From UBA7446 sp964014735 (GTDB lineage Bacteria; Bacteroidota; Bacteroidia; Flavobacteriales; Flavobacteriaceae): a DNA stretch of 15,006 nt. The position numbers were made by a program, and so were the translations under genes. Location: contig CAXHBH010000030.1 of NCBI GenBank assembly GCA_964014735.1, positions 1 to 15,006 on the forward strand, read 5' to 3'. Below, in pieces: positions 1 through 7,806 of the stretch (the stretch's first letter is position 1; each line of letters opens with the position of its first letter). Under the pieces are notes generated by a model. That model did no database searches, was not told where the DNA came from, and saw only the letters and a program-made list of their open reading frames with translations.

Positions 1-956
1 ATGTTGCGGCAATCCAAGAAGATCTTAACAGAAGACGGCCTGGACAATCAGCTATCGTAACTCAGCGAAAAGAGCCTGACACAGTTACCATACACTCAGG
101 TGTATTTGAAGGGGCATCTACAGGGACCCCAATTGGCTTTAGCATTGTTAATACCAATCAAAAATCAAAGGATTACAGCCATATAAAAGACAGTTACCGC
201 CCCTCACATGCCGATTATGTTTACGACAAGAAATACGGTTTCCGTGATTATCGCGGTGGCGGAAGAAGCTCGGCACGTGAAACTGCAGCTCGCGTGGTAG
301 CAGGTAGCATAGCCAAGCAATTTATCGCCCCTGTAAGTATTCGTGCTTTTGTTTCAGCAGTAGGGGAAATGTCCCTTGAAAATCCTCATAATATAATAGA
401 TTTTTCTACTATAGAAAATAACCCTGTACGCTGTCCAGTTCCAGCAATGGCAGCCAAAATGGAAACTTATATAAAGCAAATTCGCAAGGAGGGTGACACA
501 GTTGGCGGTATTGTTACTTGTATTATTAAAAATGTTCCTATTGGTTTGGGAGAGCCTGTTTTTGACAAGCTTCACGCAGCCCTTGGACAGGCCATGCTGT
601 CGATTAATGCCGTTAAAGGTTTTGAATATGGAAGTGGCTTTGTAGGTGCCTCTAAAAAAGGAAGTGCTCATAACGATTTATATAACGAAGACGGAACAAC
701 TAAAACCAACTATTCTGGAGGGGTGCAAGGTGGTATTAGCAATGGTATGGATATCTATTTCAATGTCGCTTTTAAACCTGTAGCTACCATTATGCAGAAT
801 CAAGAAACCATTGACAAAAAAGGGGAAAAGGTTGTTATGGAAGGCAAGGGTAGACACGATCCTTGTGTGGTACCGCGCGCCGTTTCAATTGTTGAAGCCA
901 TGGCTGCTTTGGTATTGGCGGATTTTAGTCTACGTAATAAAAATGCCAAAATTTAA
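1..956 (+). CDS. aroC: Chorismate synthase, 5'-truncated by the window edge
   Basis: This enzyme converts 5-enolpyruvylshikimate-3-phosphate to chorismate using reduced FMN, the last common step of aromatic amino acid synthesis; it is cytosolic. The reading frame is already open at the left edge (first full codon at base 3) and gives about 317 residues, so roughly 40 N-terminal residues of a usual ~355 are missing. Family signatures in order are DLNRRRPGQS near the edge, SGVFEGASTGTPIGF, the His-containing RPSHADYVYDKKYG, and the arginine/glycine-rich GGGRSSARETAARV (about 261-294). An ATG at 294 lies inside this conserved block and is not the true start. The TAA stop is 3 bases before the next ATG, so the gene is probably cotranscribed with the symporter. 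Identification is firm; only the start is unseen. Confidence 0.97.
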   Translation, partial: VAAIQEDLNRRRPGQSAIVTQRKEPDTVTIHSGVFEGASTGTPIGFSIVNTNQKSKDYSHIKDSYRPSHADYVYDKKYGFRDYRGGGRSSARETAARVVAGSIAKQFIAPVSIRAFVSAVGEMSLENPHNIIDFSTIENNPVRCPVPAMAAKMETYIKQIRKEGDTVGGIVTCIIKNVPIGLGEPVFDKLHAALGQAMLSINAVKGFEYGSGFVGASKKGSAHNDLYNEDGTTKTNYSGGVQGGISNGMDIYFNVAFKPVATIMQNQETIDKKGEKVVMEGKGRHDPCVVPRAVSIVEAMAALVLADFSLRNKNAKI

Positions 957-959
957 AAC

Positions 960-2261
960 ATGAAAAAACTGCCCCTGCATTGGAAAATTCTAATTGGAAT
1001 GCTTTTTGGCGTTCTATTTGGTTTAATATTCAGTCAATTTGAATTAGGTAAGTCTTTGGTAGTAGATTGGATTAAACCATTCGGCACAATATTTATCAAT
1101 GTACTCAAACTAATCGCTGTTCCTTTGATCTTGGCATCGCTAATTAAAGGCGTTTCTGACCTTAAAGACATTTCACAACTCTCCACTATGGGTAGTCGTA
1201 CCATTGGTCTATACTTACTAACAACGCTTACTGCTGTTACCATTGGTTTGGGTATTGTGAATATAATTAAGCCTGGAAATACCATTTCTGATGAAACTAG
1301 AACAGAGCTACTTTCTGCTTATGCCTCTGACGCAGCTGCCAAGCAATCTGTAGCAGCGGAGCAAAAAGCAGCTGGCCCACTGCAAGCCTTAGTGGATTTA
1401 GTGCCTTCTAATATTTTTGCTGCTATGCAGGACAATGGCAATATGCTACAGGTAATTTTCTTCGCCATATTTTTTGGAATAGGTATTGTGCTTATTCCAC
1501 CAAAAAAATCACAAGCCGTTAAAGATTTTTTTGATGCACTCAATGAAGTCATACTTAAACTTATTGAATTAATTATGCTTGCCGCACCCTATGGTGTGTT
1601 CGCACTTCTTGCAGCATTGGTTGCCGAAGCGCCATCAGCCGACTTGTTTAAAGCACTTGGTTTATACACCATAACAGTACTTTTGGGCTTGCTTTGTATG
1701 ATTCTATTTTATCTGATTTTAGTACGCCTTGTTACAAGATACAAAATAGGCTTTTTCCTAAAGGGAATTTCTCCAGCACAGTTATTAGCGTTTTCTACCT
1801 CATCTTCTGCTGCTACACTTCCTGTTACAATGGAGCGTGTTCACGAGCACTTAGGCGTTGAAGAAGATGTTAGCAGCTTTGTACTGCCCATAGGCGCAAC
1901 CATCAATATGGATGGTACAAGCTTATACCAAGCGGTTGCTGCTGTTTTTATCGCTCAAGCTTTTGGAATGGACTTAAGCCTAGGCGCACAATTAGGTATA
2001 ATTACTACTGCAACACTGGCTTCCATCGGCTCAGCAGCGGTTCCGGGCGCTGGTATGGTTATGCTGGTAATTGTTTTGGCTCAAGCTGGTATACCCGAGG
2101 CAGGATTGGCTTTGATTTTTGCTGTTGATAGACCACTTGACATGTGTCGTACGACAGTTAATGTCACAGGGGATGCCTCAGTGTCGATGATGGTAGCCAA
2201 ATGGCTGAATAAACTCGGAAAACCCAAAATCAAAGATTGGGATGATCATTACCAGAATTAG
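960..2261 (+). CDS. DAACS-family cation:acidic amino acid/dicarboxylate symporter
   Basis: This is an inner-membrane secondary transporter of the GltP/DctA (SLC1-like) family, 433 residues, which takes up glutamate, aspartate or C4-dicarboxylates with Na+ or H+. Several long hydrophobic segments span the protein from about residue 8. The serine-rich HP1 hairpin reads STSSSAATLPVT (279-290), the NMDGT motif is at 316-320, and the substrate-binding helix carries D390, D394, R397, T398, N401 and D405. The arginine at 397 is the residue that in this family accompanies acidic rather than neutral substrates, so glutamate, aspartate or a dicarboxylate is the likely cargo. The coupling ion and exact substrate cannot be read from sequence. 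An Ala-rich stretch around residues 121-139 sits in an extramembrane loop. The gene follows aroC by 3 bases; no metabolic link is evident. Confidence 0.93.
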   Translation: MKKLPLHWKILIGMLFGVLFGLIFSQFELGKSLVVDWIKPFGTIFINVLKLIAVPLILASLIKGVSDLKDISQLSTMGSRTIGLYLLTTLTAVTIGLGIVNIIKPGNTISDETRTELLSAYASDAAAKQSVAAEQKAAGPLQALVDLVPSNIFAAMQDNGNMLQVIFFAIFFGIGIVLIPPKKSQAVKDFFDALNEVILKLIELIMLAAPYGVFALLAALVAEAPSADLFKALGLYTITVLLGLLCMILFYLILVRLVTRYKIGFFLKGISPAQLLAFSTSSSAATLPVTMERVHEHLGVEEDVSSFVLPIGATINMDGTSLYQAVAAVFIAQAFGMDLSLGAQLGIITTATLASIGSAAVPGAGMVMLVIVLAQAGIPEAGLALIFAVDRPLDMCRTTVNVTGDASVSMMVAKWLNKLGKPKIKDWDDHYQN

Positions 2262-2360
2262 TTATTAAAATTGGCGTTAAGATTACTAAATAAAAATATT
2301 TGAGCTTTTGTCAACCCAAGTCAAAATTTAGTTTTTACATAACACAACAGCAATCTTTGT

Positions 2361-4532
2361 TCACTTCTTTTTTCTTTCCACCAATTCAAGAGCTTCTACG
2401 TTTATTTGTGTGGTAAAAATGCCATAATTTACGATGGCTTTCTTCTTTTCAAGCGTGTCTATGGTGCCAACGGCTTTCCCATCAAACATACGCACCTTAT
2501 CGCCAATTTGGAAAGTAACTTTAGGGCGATAGGTTTTTTTTGGTTTGGTTGCTTTTTGCTTCTTTTTCTCTTCACGTACTACTACTACCTTTTTGGCTAC
2601 TTCCTTTTTGATTGTACGCTTTTCTTGCAGTTCTTTTTTATGTACTGCATTTGTTTTTCGTTTTCGTTTTGCATTTTCAGTCTCCACAATTCGCAGTAAC
2701 TCTGCAATAAGTGGACGCTTTTTGTTTGTAATAAAAAATTGCTCTGCGGCATCGTTAACTTTGTTCCCAAGAACAATCATACGTTTTTCTTGATCAAAAA
2801 GCTCTTGGTAACGTTCAAGTTTGTGTTTCACTTTGGCATTAAGCGATTCTAGCTTGTCGTTTTCTTTTTTGTTTTTAATTGAAGCCTCTTGCAGTGCTTT
2901 AGAAGTTTTGATCAAGTTGGCACGCTCCTTTTGAAGTTTGACGATGCTTGCATCAAAGCGAATTTTACCTCGCTCAATTTTCTTTTTTGCTTTATTGATA
3001 AGGCTGTATGGGATGCCATTTTTCTCTGCCACTTCAAATGTAAAGGAACTACCTGCTTCTCCTGTCACTAAATGAAAGGTTGGTTGTAAGCTTCTACCGT
3101 CAAATTCCATATTAGCATTTGTGATATGCGGAAGTTCATTTGCGAGTAGTTTAAGATTTGAATAGTGGGTGGTGATAACCCCAAAGGCATTACGATCATA
3201 AAATACTTCAAGGAATATTTCGGCAAGCGCACCACCTAATTCGGGATCTGAACCTGTCCCAAATTCATCTATAAGGAAAAGTGTTTTTTCATCACATTTT
3301 TTCAAGAAGCGCTGCATGTTCTTTAGTCGGTAGCTGTAAGTACTCAATTCATTCTCAATAGACTGGTTGTCTCCAATATCCGTGAGTATACGTTCAAATA
3401 CACTCATATGGCTGCTTTCGTCAACCGGAAGCAAAAACCCACTTTGCATCATTAATTGTAGCAGTCCAACAGTCTTGAGTGTAATGCTTTTTCCTCCTGC
3501 GTTTGGACCCGAAATCACAACAATACGATTTTCAGGATGAAGATGAATATCTTGTGGATAAGTGGTGTTCTTTTTTCTCTTGTTGGTCAAATAGAGTAGG
3601 GGGTGGTATGCTTTTTTGATGTCGATTTCTTGAGCATCACTAATTATAGGCATTACGCCTTCCATTTCTTTGGCATAATAGGCTTTAGCAGCGTGTATAT
3701 CAATTAAAATCAGCAGTTCGGCGAATTGGTTAAAGTCTGCTACAAAGGGGCGTATATAATTTGTAAGTGTACGTAAGATTAAATCAATTTCTTCTTTCTC
3801 ATCATAAATAAGATTTTGAAGCTCTTGGGTATGGGCTAAGGTAGTCTGTGGTTCTATATACACTATACTTCCCGTTTTGCTACTACCATGAATTACGCCT
3901 TTGACTTTACGTCGGTACATGGCCTTAACTGCTAATACACGCCTGCTGCCCATAACCGTTTCTCTAATATCATCAAGAAAACCAGAACCCTGATAAGAGC
4001 TTAATGCCGAACCAAAACTTTGACTTATTTTGGAACGAACCGTATTCATTTGTTTACGAATTATATTAAGGTTGTCAGACGCACGGTCTTTGACCTCACC
4101 AAACTTATCAATTACACGGTTTATTTCGGCTGGAATTTCTTTTATGGGTACTTGCCCATAAGTGGAATCAAACAAAGTAGGATAACGGTCTTTATTCTTC
4201 TTTAAAAATGCAATAATAGTATTGGCAGTTTCGACTAGTAATAATAATTTTCGAAAACCCTCAACCTCAATTTTACTGTTTTCTACATTTAGGAGTGATA
4301 CTTCATCACTCACGTCTTCAAAGCCATGGTTGGGAATGGGTTTTTCTTCCGAAAATGAAATAGCATATTCGTTTGTACGCAACAAAGCCTTTTTAACACA
4401 AACTATATCGACTAAAGGTTTTGTTGTCATCATCCGTGCTTTTCCTAGTGCTGTAATACAACGTAAAGCAGCTTGTTCTAGGACAACACCAAACTCTAAA
4501 TCATCAAGTGCTTTTTGCGCAATTTTTTTCAT
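2361..4532 (-). CDS. mutS2: MutS2-family ATPase lacking the C-terminal Smr domain
   Basis: This is a MutS-like DNA-binding ATPase of the MutS2 type, linked in other bacteria to suppression of homologous recombination and to collided-ribosome rescue rather than mismatch repair. From the ATG at 4532 it has 723 residues: the MutS2 core and lever (about 1-330), an ATPase with Walker A GPNAGGKS (K348), the STYSYRLKNM motif, Walker B LFLIDEFGTGSDP (D422, E423) and the ITTHYSNLK switch, then a Glu/Lys-rich probable coiled coil. A strongly basic linker (about 620-671) and a KOW-like end domain (GDKVRMFDGKAVGTI) follow. The protein stops there: the Smr nuclease domain that ends the ~785-residue Bacillus MutS2 is absent. 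No mismatch-recognition domain is seen. A TTG at 4562 would add ten residues, but it coincides with a likely -7 promoter box, and family N termini resemble MKKIAQKALDDLEF. Confidence 0.93.
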   Translation of the reverse strand: MKKIAQKALDDLEFGVVLEQAALRCITALGKARMMTTKPLVDIVCVKKALLRTNEYAISFSEEKPIPNHGFEDVSDEVSLLNVENSKIEVEGFRKLLLLVETANTIIAFLKKNKDRYPTLFDSTYGQVPIKEIPAEINRVIDKFGEVKDRASDNLNIIRKQMNTVRSKISQSFGSALSSYQGSGFLDDIRETVMGSRRVLAVKAMYRRKVKGVIHGSSKTGSIVYIEPQTTLAHTQELQNLIYDEKEEIDLILRTLTNYIRPFVADFNQFAELLILIDIHAAKAYYAKEMEGVMPIISDAQEIDIKKAYHPLLYLTNKRKKNTTYPQDIHLHPENRIVVISGPNAGGKSITLKTVGLLQLMMQSGFLLPVDESSHMSVFERILTDIGDNQSIENELSTYSYRLKNMQRFLKKCDEKTLFLIDEFGTGSDPELGGALAEIFLEVFYDRNAFGVITTHYSNLKLLANELPHITNANMEFDGRSLQPTFHLVTGEAGSSFTFEVAEKNGIPYSLINKAKKKIERGKIRFDASIVKLQKERANLIKTSKALQEASIKNKKENDKLESLNAKVKHKLERYQELFDQEKRMIVLGNKVNDAAEQFFITNKKRPLIAELLRIVETENAKRKRKTNAVHKKELQEKRTIKKEVAKKVVVVREEKKKQKATKPKKTYRPKVTFQIGDKVRMFDGKAVGTIDTLEKKKAIVNYGIFTTQINVEALELVERKKK

Positions 4533-4559
4533 TTCAATTTTTGTTACCTTGAGGCAAGA

Positions 4560-4567
4560 CAAAAATA
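4560..4567 (-). promoter_or_regulatory. Candidate Bacteroidota -7 promoter box for mutS2
   Basis: Read on the minus strand these bases are TATTTTTG, an exact match to the Bacteroidota -7 consensus TAnnTTTG. The box lies 27 bases before the mutS2 ATG, leaving a short leader. Its final TTG is the same triplet that could be mistaken for an upstream start codon, which argues for the ATG at 4532. I see no good TTTG -33 element at the expected spacing, and such boxes occur by chance in A+T-rich DNA, so this is tentative. Confidence 0.35.
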
Positions 4568-4576
4568 GTTTTTTTC

Positions 4577-5242
4577 ATGAAGGTTCGACTGATAAAATCT
4601 TGGCATGAACAGTTGGCTGACACATTTGATTCGCCATATTTTAATATGCTTGCCCAATTTGTACGTCAAGAATATCAGAAATTTAGATGTTTTCCTCCTG
4701 GAAGAGAAATTTTTAATGCTTTTAATTTATGTCCGTTTGAAGATGTTAGCGTGGTTATTCTCGGCCAAGATCCATACCATGTCGAAGGACAGGCACACGG
4801 TCTTTGCTTTTCTGTTCCTGAGGGCGTGTCACATCCGCCATCTCTCGTAAATACCTTTAAAGAACTCCAACAAGATATTGGAAAGCCATATCCTCAAAGC
4901 GGTAATTTACTAACATGGGCATCTCAAGGGGTTTTATTGCTCAATGCAACCTTAACCGTTAGGGCAGGGCATGCTGGTAGTCATCAAAAAAAAGGATGGG
5001 AAAACTTTACGGATTTCGTAATTGAAAAACTATCCACAAATAAAACAGGTTTGGTTTTTATGCTATGGGGAAATTATGCCAGGCAAAAAGGAAAATACAT
5101 CAATAGAGACAATCATTTAGTCCTTGAATCTGGCCATCCATCACCACTGAGTGCCAATAGAGGCTTGTGGTTTGGCAACAAACACTTCAGTAAGGCGAAT
5201 GTTTATTTAAAAGAAAATGGAAAGCCAATTGTAAATTGGTGA
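4577..5242 (+). CDS. ung: Uracil-DNA glycosylase (family 1)
   Basis: The enzyme removes uracil from DNA by cutting the N-glycosidic bond and so starts base excision repair. At 221 residues it is full length for family 1. The catalytic water-activating loop is GQDPYH with D65; LLLNATLTVRAGHAGSH and FMLWGNYARQKG follow, and the leucine-intercalation loop reads GHPSPLSANRG with H187. The ATG at 4577 gives MKVRLIKSWHEQL, matching the usual N terminus, and no earlier start is needed. Two small departures from common sequence are visible: Val replaces the usual Gly after GQDPYH, and Gly replaces Ala before HPSPLSA; catalytic residues are intact. The gene is divergent from mutS2 with 44 bases between the starts, so the two control regions must overlap or one must lie inside the other gene. 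Confidence 0.97.
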   Translation: MKVRLIKSWHEQLADTFDSPYFNMLAQFVRQEYQKFRCFPPGREIFNAFNLCPFEDVSVVILGQDPYHVEGQAHGLCFSVPEGVSHPPSLVNTFKELQQDIGKPYPQSGNLLTWASQGVLLLNATLTVRAGHAGSHQKKGWENFTDFVIEKLSTNKTGLVFMLWGNYARQKGKYINRDNHLVLESGHPSPLSANRGLWFGNKHFSKANVYLKENGKPIVNW

Positions 5243-5252
5243 TTATTTTTTT
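5225..5252 (+). terminator. Weak candidate intrinsic terminator at the end of ung
   Basis: A perfect 6-base inverted repeat, CCAATT / AATTGG (5225-5230 and 5234-5239) with a 3-base loop, covers the last codons of ung. A run of seven T follows at 5246-5252, beginning six bases after the stem. The stem has only two G-C pairs, so the structure is weak. It lies in the expected place between converging ung and the SUI1-like gene. Confidence 0.3.
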
Positions 5253-5264
5253 GCGAATTTGATG

Positions 5265-5300
5265 CGACAATTAGTACCGAAATGTGACCATTACTTGTCG
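5265..5300. other. Imperfect hairpin in the ung/SUI1 converging gap
   Basis: Inverted arms CGACAA (5265-5270) and TTGTCG (5295-5300) can pair, with an inner GTA/TAC step after a 3-base bulge and a loop of about 15 bases. The location between two converging genes suits a terminator or processing site, but no T run follows on either strand and the structure may be chance. Confidence 0.2.
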
Positions 5301-5400
5301 TAATTGATATTAACTATATGCAAAACGTTATTTACAATCGAAAATTCTTACCCATAAGTTGTGAAGCTTATTAAGACTATTAAAAAACATTGTAACGACT

Positions 5401-5736
5401 TCATCCACCTACCCGTTTAACGTGGTATCCTATTTTATTGAGGTAGCCCATGATTTTATCACGCATATTTCCCTGAATAATGATATCATTATCTTTAAAA
5501 CTTCCACCAACACCACAGTGTTGCTTAAGCGATTTAGCCAGGGTTTTCAGTGCATCTTGCGAGCCTTCAAATCCCTTAATAATGGTAACCGTTTTACCCC
5601 CACGTCCTTTATTACTGAAGTGTGCTTCTAGGTATTGCTTTGTTATTTCTAGCTTTTTTTCAACAGGTGGAATATAGGCTCCCTCTGCTTCTGGGAACAA
5701 TTTTCTTAAATCAGATAAATCGCTGAGTTTCGCCAT
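5401..5736 (-). CDS. SUI1/eIF1-like translation factor (YciH type)
   Basis: A 111-residue cytosolic protein of the SUI1 family, the fold of eukaryotic eIF1; bacterial members (YciH) affect start-codon fidelity and are often considered non-essential. The N-terminal third is variable and charged. The SUI1 fold occupies about residues 42-111, with RGGKTVTIIKGFEG, the conserved glycine stretch GVGGSFKDNDIIIQGNMRD, and the typical C-terminal end GYHVKRVGG. The ATG at 5736 overlaps the TAA stop of the upstream oxygenase gene by one base (TAATG), which suggests translational coupling and a shared transcript running from ald. The family is clear; the exact role in this organism is inferred only from the family. 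Confidence 0.92.
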   Translation of the reverse strand: MAKLSDLSDLRKLFPEAEGAYIPPVEKKLEITKQYLEAHFSNKGRGGKTVTIIKGFEGSQDALKTLAKSLKQHCGVGGSFKDNDIIIQGNMRDKIMGYLNKIGYHVKRVGG

Positions 5737-6686
5737 TATGCTTTTAGTAATCCAAGTTCAATAAGCCTTTCTCTTAAAAAGTCGCCAGCAGATGTGTCTT
5801 CATATTTTTTGGGTTGCTTAATATTAATGCAATTTGGTAAAACGTCTAATGGCATGGTAGCAATGGGATGCATGAAAAATGGAATGGAGTAACGTGAAGT
5901 GCCCCACATTTCCTTTGAGGGGTTTACTACGCGGTGAATGGTAGATTTTAAAACATTATTGGTGTGACGGGAAAGCATATCACCTACATTAACCATAAGT
6001 TCATATTGTTCTGCAATGGCATCTATCCAATCTCCTTTACGGTTAAGCACTTGTAATCCTTTTCCGTGTGCACCCATCAGAAGTGTAATCAGGTTTATAT
6101 CTCCGTGTGCAGCGGCACGTTCAGCTTTTTTTGGGGCCTGTTGAATGGGAGGGTAGTGAATAGGTCTTAGAATGCTATTTCCAGTGGCGACAAATGCATC
6201 AAAATAATGTTCTTCAAGACCCAAATGCAAAGATATGGCACGTAGTAATGCCATGGCTGTTTCTTCCAAGGCTTTAAAGACTTTTTTACCTATTTCATTG
6301 AAAGCTGGTAGCTCTTCAACAATTACATTTGGAGGATAGTGGGAATTTAAAATTTCCGGAACTTCAGCGTATTGTCCAAAATGCCAAAATTCTTTTAGGT
6401 CTGCTTCTTTCTTTCCTTTGGCATGTTCTTTACCAAAAGAGGTGTAGCCACGTTGTCCGCCCAAGCCTTCAATTTCATATTTTTTTTTAATTTCATAAGG
6501 CAAATCAAAGAAGGCTTTAATTTGTTCATAAAGCTCATCTATCAACGCTTTGTTTAAATAATGACCCGAAATGGCAACAAAACCAATTTCTTCAAAGGCA
6601 CGACCAAGGTCTACAACAAATTCTTGTCGCTGAACTAAATCGCCCAAAACAAAGTCCTCAAGGTTTAATGATGGAATTTTATTCAT
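5736..6686 (-). CDS. 2-oxoglutarate/Fe(II)-dependent oxygenase, isopenicillin N synthase-like
   Basis: This is a non-haem iron oxygenase of 316 residues; its substrate is unknown. The N-terminal DIOX-N region (about 1-130) contains GRAFEEIGFVAISGH, near the usual start of this family. The jelly-roll core carries the iron-binding triad H194, D196 (HGDINLITLL) and H251 (STIHRVVNP), and the RxS motif R265/S267 in SRYSIPFF that holds the 2-oxoglutarate carboxylate. All expected ligands are present, so it is probably active. I chose the ATG at 6686 (MNKIPSLNLEDF), 16 bases after the ald stop. The frame could be extended upstream to 6749, but that would overlap ald and add residues unlike the family. 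The stop overlaps the SUI1-like start. Substrate classes in this family range from amino acids to plant-type metabolites; nothing here decides between them. Confidence 0.9.
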   Translation of the reverse strand: MNKIPSLNLEDFVLGDLVQRQEFVVDLGRAFEEIGFVAISGHYLNKALIDELYEQIKAFFDLPYEIKKKYEIEGLGGQRGYTSFGKEHAKGKKEADLKEFWHFGQYAEVPEILNSHYPPNVIVEELPAFNEIGKKVFKALEETAMALLRAISLHLGLEEHYFDAFVATGNSILRPIHYPPIQQAPKKAERAAAHGDINLITLLMGAHGKGLQVLNRKGDWIDAIAEQYELMVNVGDMLSRHTNNVLKSTIHRVVNPSKEMWGTSRYSIPFFMHPIATMPLDVLPNCINIKQPKKYEDTSAGDFLRERLIELGLLKA

Positions 6687-6702
6687 CTTACTAAAATAGT
6701 AA

Positions 6703-7806
6703 TTACAATAGAATAGTAGACAAATTGGAGTAGGGAAGTTTAAAAGCATCCGCTACTTCACGGTTTGTCAGCTTACCTTGGTACATGTTTACTCCCTTCC
6801 GGATTTCCATTGGCAGTTCTTTTATTGATTTATTGATTAGTTTCATGACATAAGGAAAAGTCCTATTGGAAAGGGCTTGTGTGGAGGTTTGGGGTACAGC
6901 ACCAGGCATATTGGCTACGGCATAGTGTAGTATATCATCAACGTAGTAAGCGGGATTTTCGTGGGTGGTGGGTTTTGTGGTTTCAAAACAACCTCCTTGA
7001 TCTACCGCTACATCTACCAAAACAGAGTGGGGTTTAAGCAGTGATAACATCTTTCTGGTTATTAGCTTGGGTGCTTTGGCGCCTTTAACCAATACAGCAC
7101 CAATTACAGCGTCTATGATATGTAGCTTTGCAGCTATACTTTCTTTACTGGCCAATATCGTTTCAACTTTGCCATCAAATATTTCTTCAAGTGTCTTTAA
7201 ACGGCTTTCATTGACATCGCAGATGGTCACATCTGCACCCATACCTACAAGTACATCTGCAGCATTGGTTCCCACTACGCCACCGCCCAAAACCAATACT
7301 TTGGCAGGCGCAACTCCTGAGACACCACCTACTAATATACCACTGCCACCTTGAGGCTTTTCAAGATATTTAGCTGCCTGTTGCCCCGCAAGACGACCTG
7401 CAACTTCTGACATGGGAGCTAAAAGTGGCAATGCACCACTTTTATCTTCAATTGTTTCATAAGCAATGCAAGTAGCTTGAGATTTTAGCATGGCTTTTGT
7501 AAGCGATAAGGAAGCGGCAAAGTGAAAAAAAGTAAATAGGGTGTGGTGGGGTTTGATTAACAAATATTCTTGTGGCAATGGTTCTTTAACCTTAACAATT
7601 AATTCTGCTTGTGCATAAATATCTTCCATGTTTGGTACAATGGTGGCTCCTGAATTAATATAATCCTCGTTGGTCAGACCTGCACCCAATCCAGCATCTC
7701 GCTGCACAATGACCTTATGTATTAGTGATAGTTCATTCACATGCTGGGGCATAAGCCCTACACGGAATTCATTGTTTTTGCACTCTTTTGGTATTCCTAT
7801 TATCAT
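6703..7806 (-). CDS. ald: Alanine dehydrogenase
   Basis: This NAD-dependent enzyme reversibly deaminates L-alanine to pyruvate and ammonium in the cytosol. The ATG at 7806 gives the typical MIIGIPKECKNNEFRVGL start and 367 residues, close to the family's ~371; a TTG at 7827 would add seven residues without family support. Substrate and catalytic residues of characterised alanine dehydrogenases are in place: R15, K74 in VKVKEP, H95 in FFHFAAS, and D269 in DVAVDQGG. The Rossmann motif VLVLGGGVVGTNAADV (G174, G176, G179) ends with D197, the residue that favours NAD over NADP. The conserved NMPGAVPQTSTQAL loop is at about 299-312. It is the first gene of a probable three-gene unit with the oxygenase and SUI1-like genes and is transcribed away from the gene at 7973. 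Confidence 0.96.
   Translation of the reverse strand: MIIGIPKECKNNEFRVGLMPQHVNELSLIHKVIVQRDAGLGAGLTNEDYINSGATIVPNMEDIYAQAELIVKVKEPLPQEYLLIKPHHTLFTFFHFAASLSLTKAMLKSQATCIAYETIEDKSGALPLLAPMSEVAGRLAGQQAAKYLEKPQGGSGILVGGVSGVAPAKVLVLGGGVVGTNAADVLVGMGADVTICDVNESRLKTLEEIFDGKVETILASKESIAAKLHIIDAVIGAVLVKGAKAPKLITRKMLSLLKPHSVLVDVAVDQGGCFETTKPTTHENPAYYVDDILHYAVANMPGAVPQTSTQALSNRTFPYVMKLINKSIKELPMEIRKGVNMYQGKLTNREVADAFKLPYSNLSTILL

Noticed and set aside
294..956. A separate 220-residue gene starting at 294.
   Set aside because: Conserved chorismate synthase motifs continue in the same frame upstream to the window edge, so this is an internal codon (GTG/ATG) of aroC.
2406..2793. Plus-strand frames rich in Phe, Cys and Leu that look like small membrane proteins.
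   Set aside because: They are the complement of the Lys/Glu-rich mutS2 tail, where AAA/GAA codons read as TTT/TTC on the other strand.
4533..4562. A longer MutS2 starting at a TTG codon (4562).
   Set aside because: The TTG is the end of a likely -7 promoter box, TTG starts are rare, and the ATG at 4532 yields the usual family N terminus.
4222..4608. A 128-residue plus-strand frame running from within mutS2 to the start of ung.
   Set aside because: It lies opposite conserved mutS2 codons, has a Ser/Thr/Phe-rich composition typical of antisense frames, and overlaps the ung start in a different frame.
6687..6749. A 21-residue upstream extension of the oxygenase with a hydrophobic, Cys-containing stretch that could pass for a signal peptide.
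   Set aside because: It overlaps the ald coding end, and the ATG at 6686 gives the normal start of this cytosolic family.
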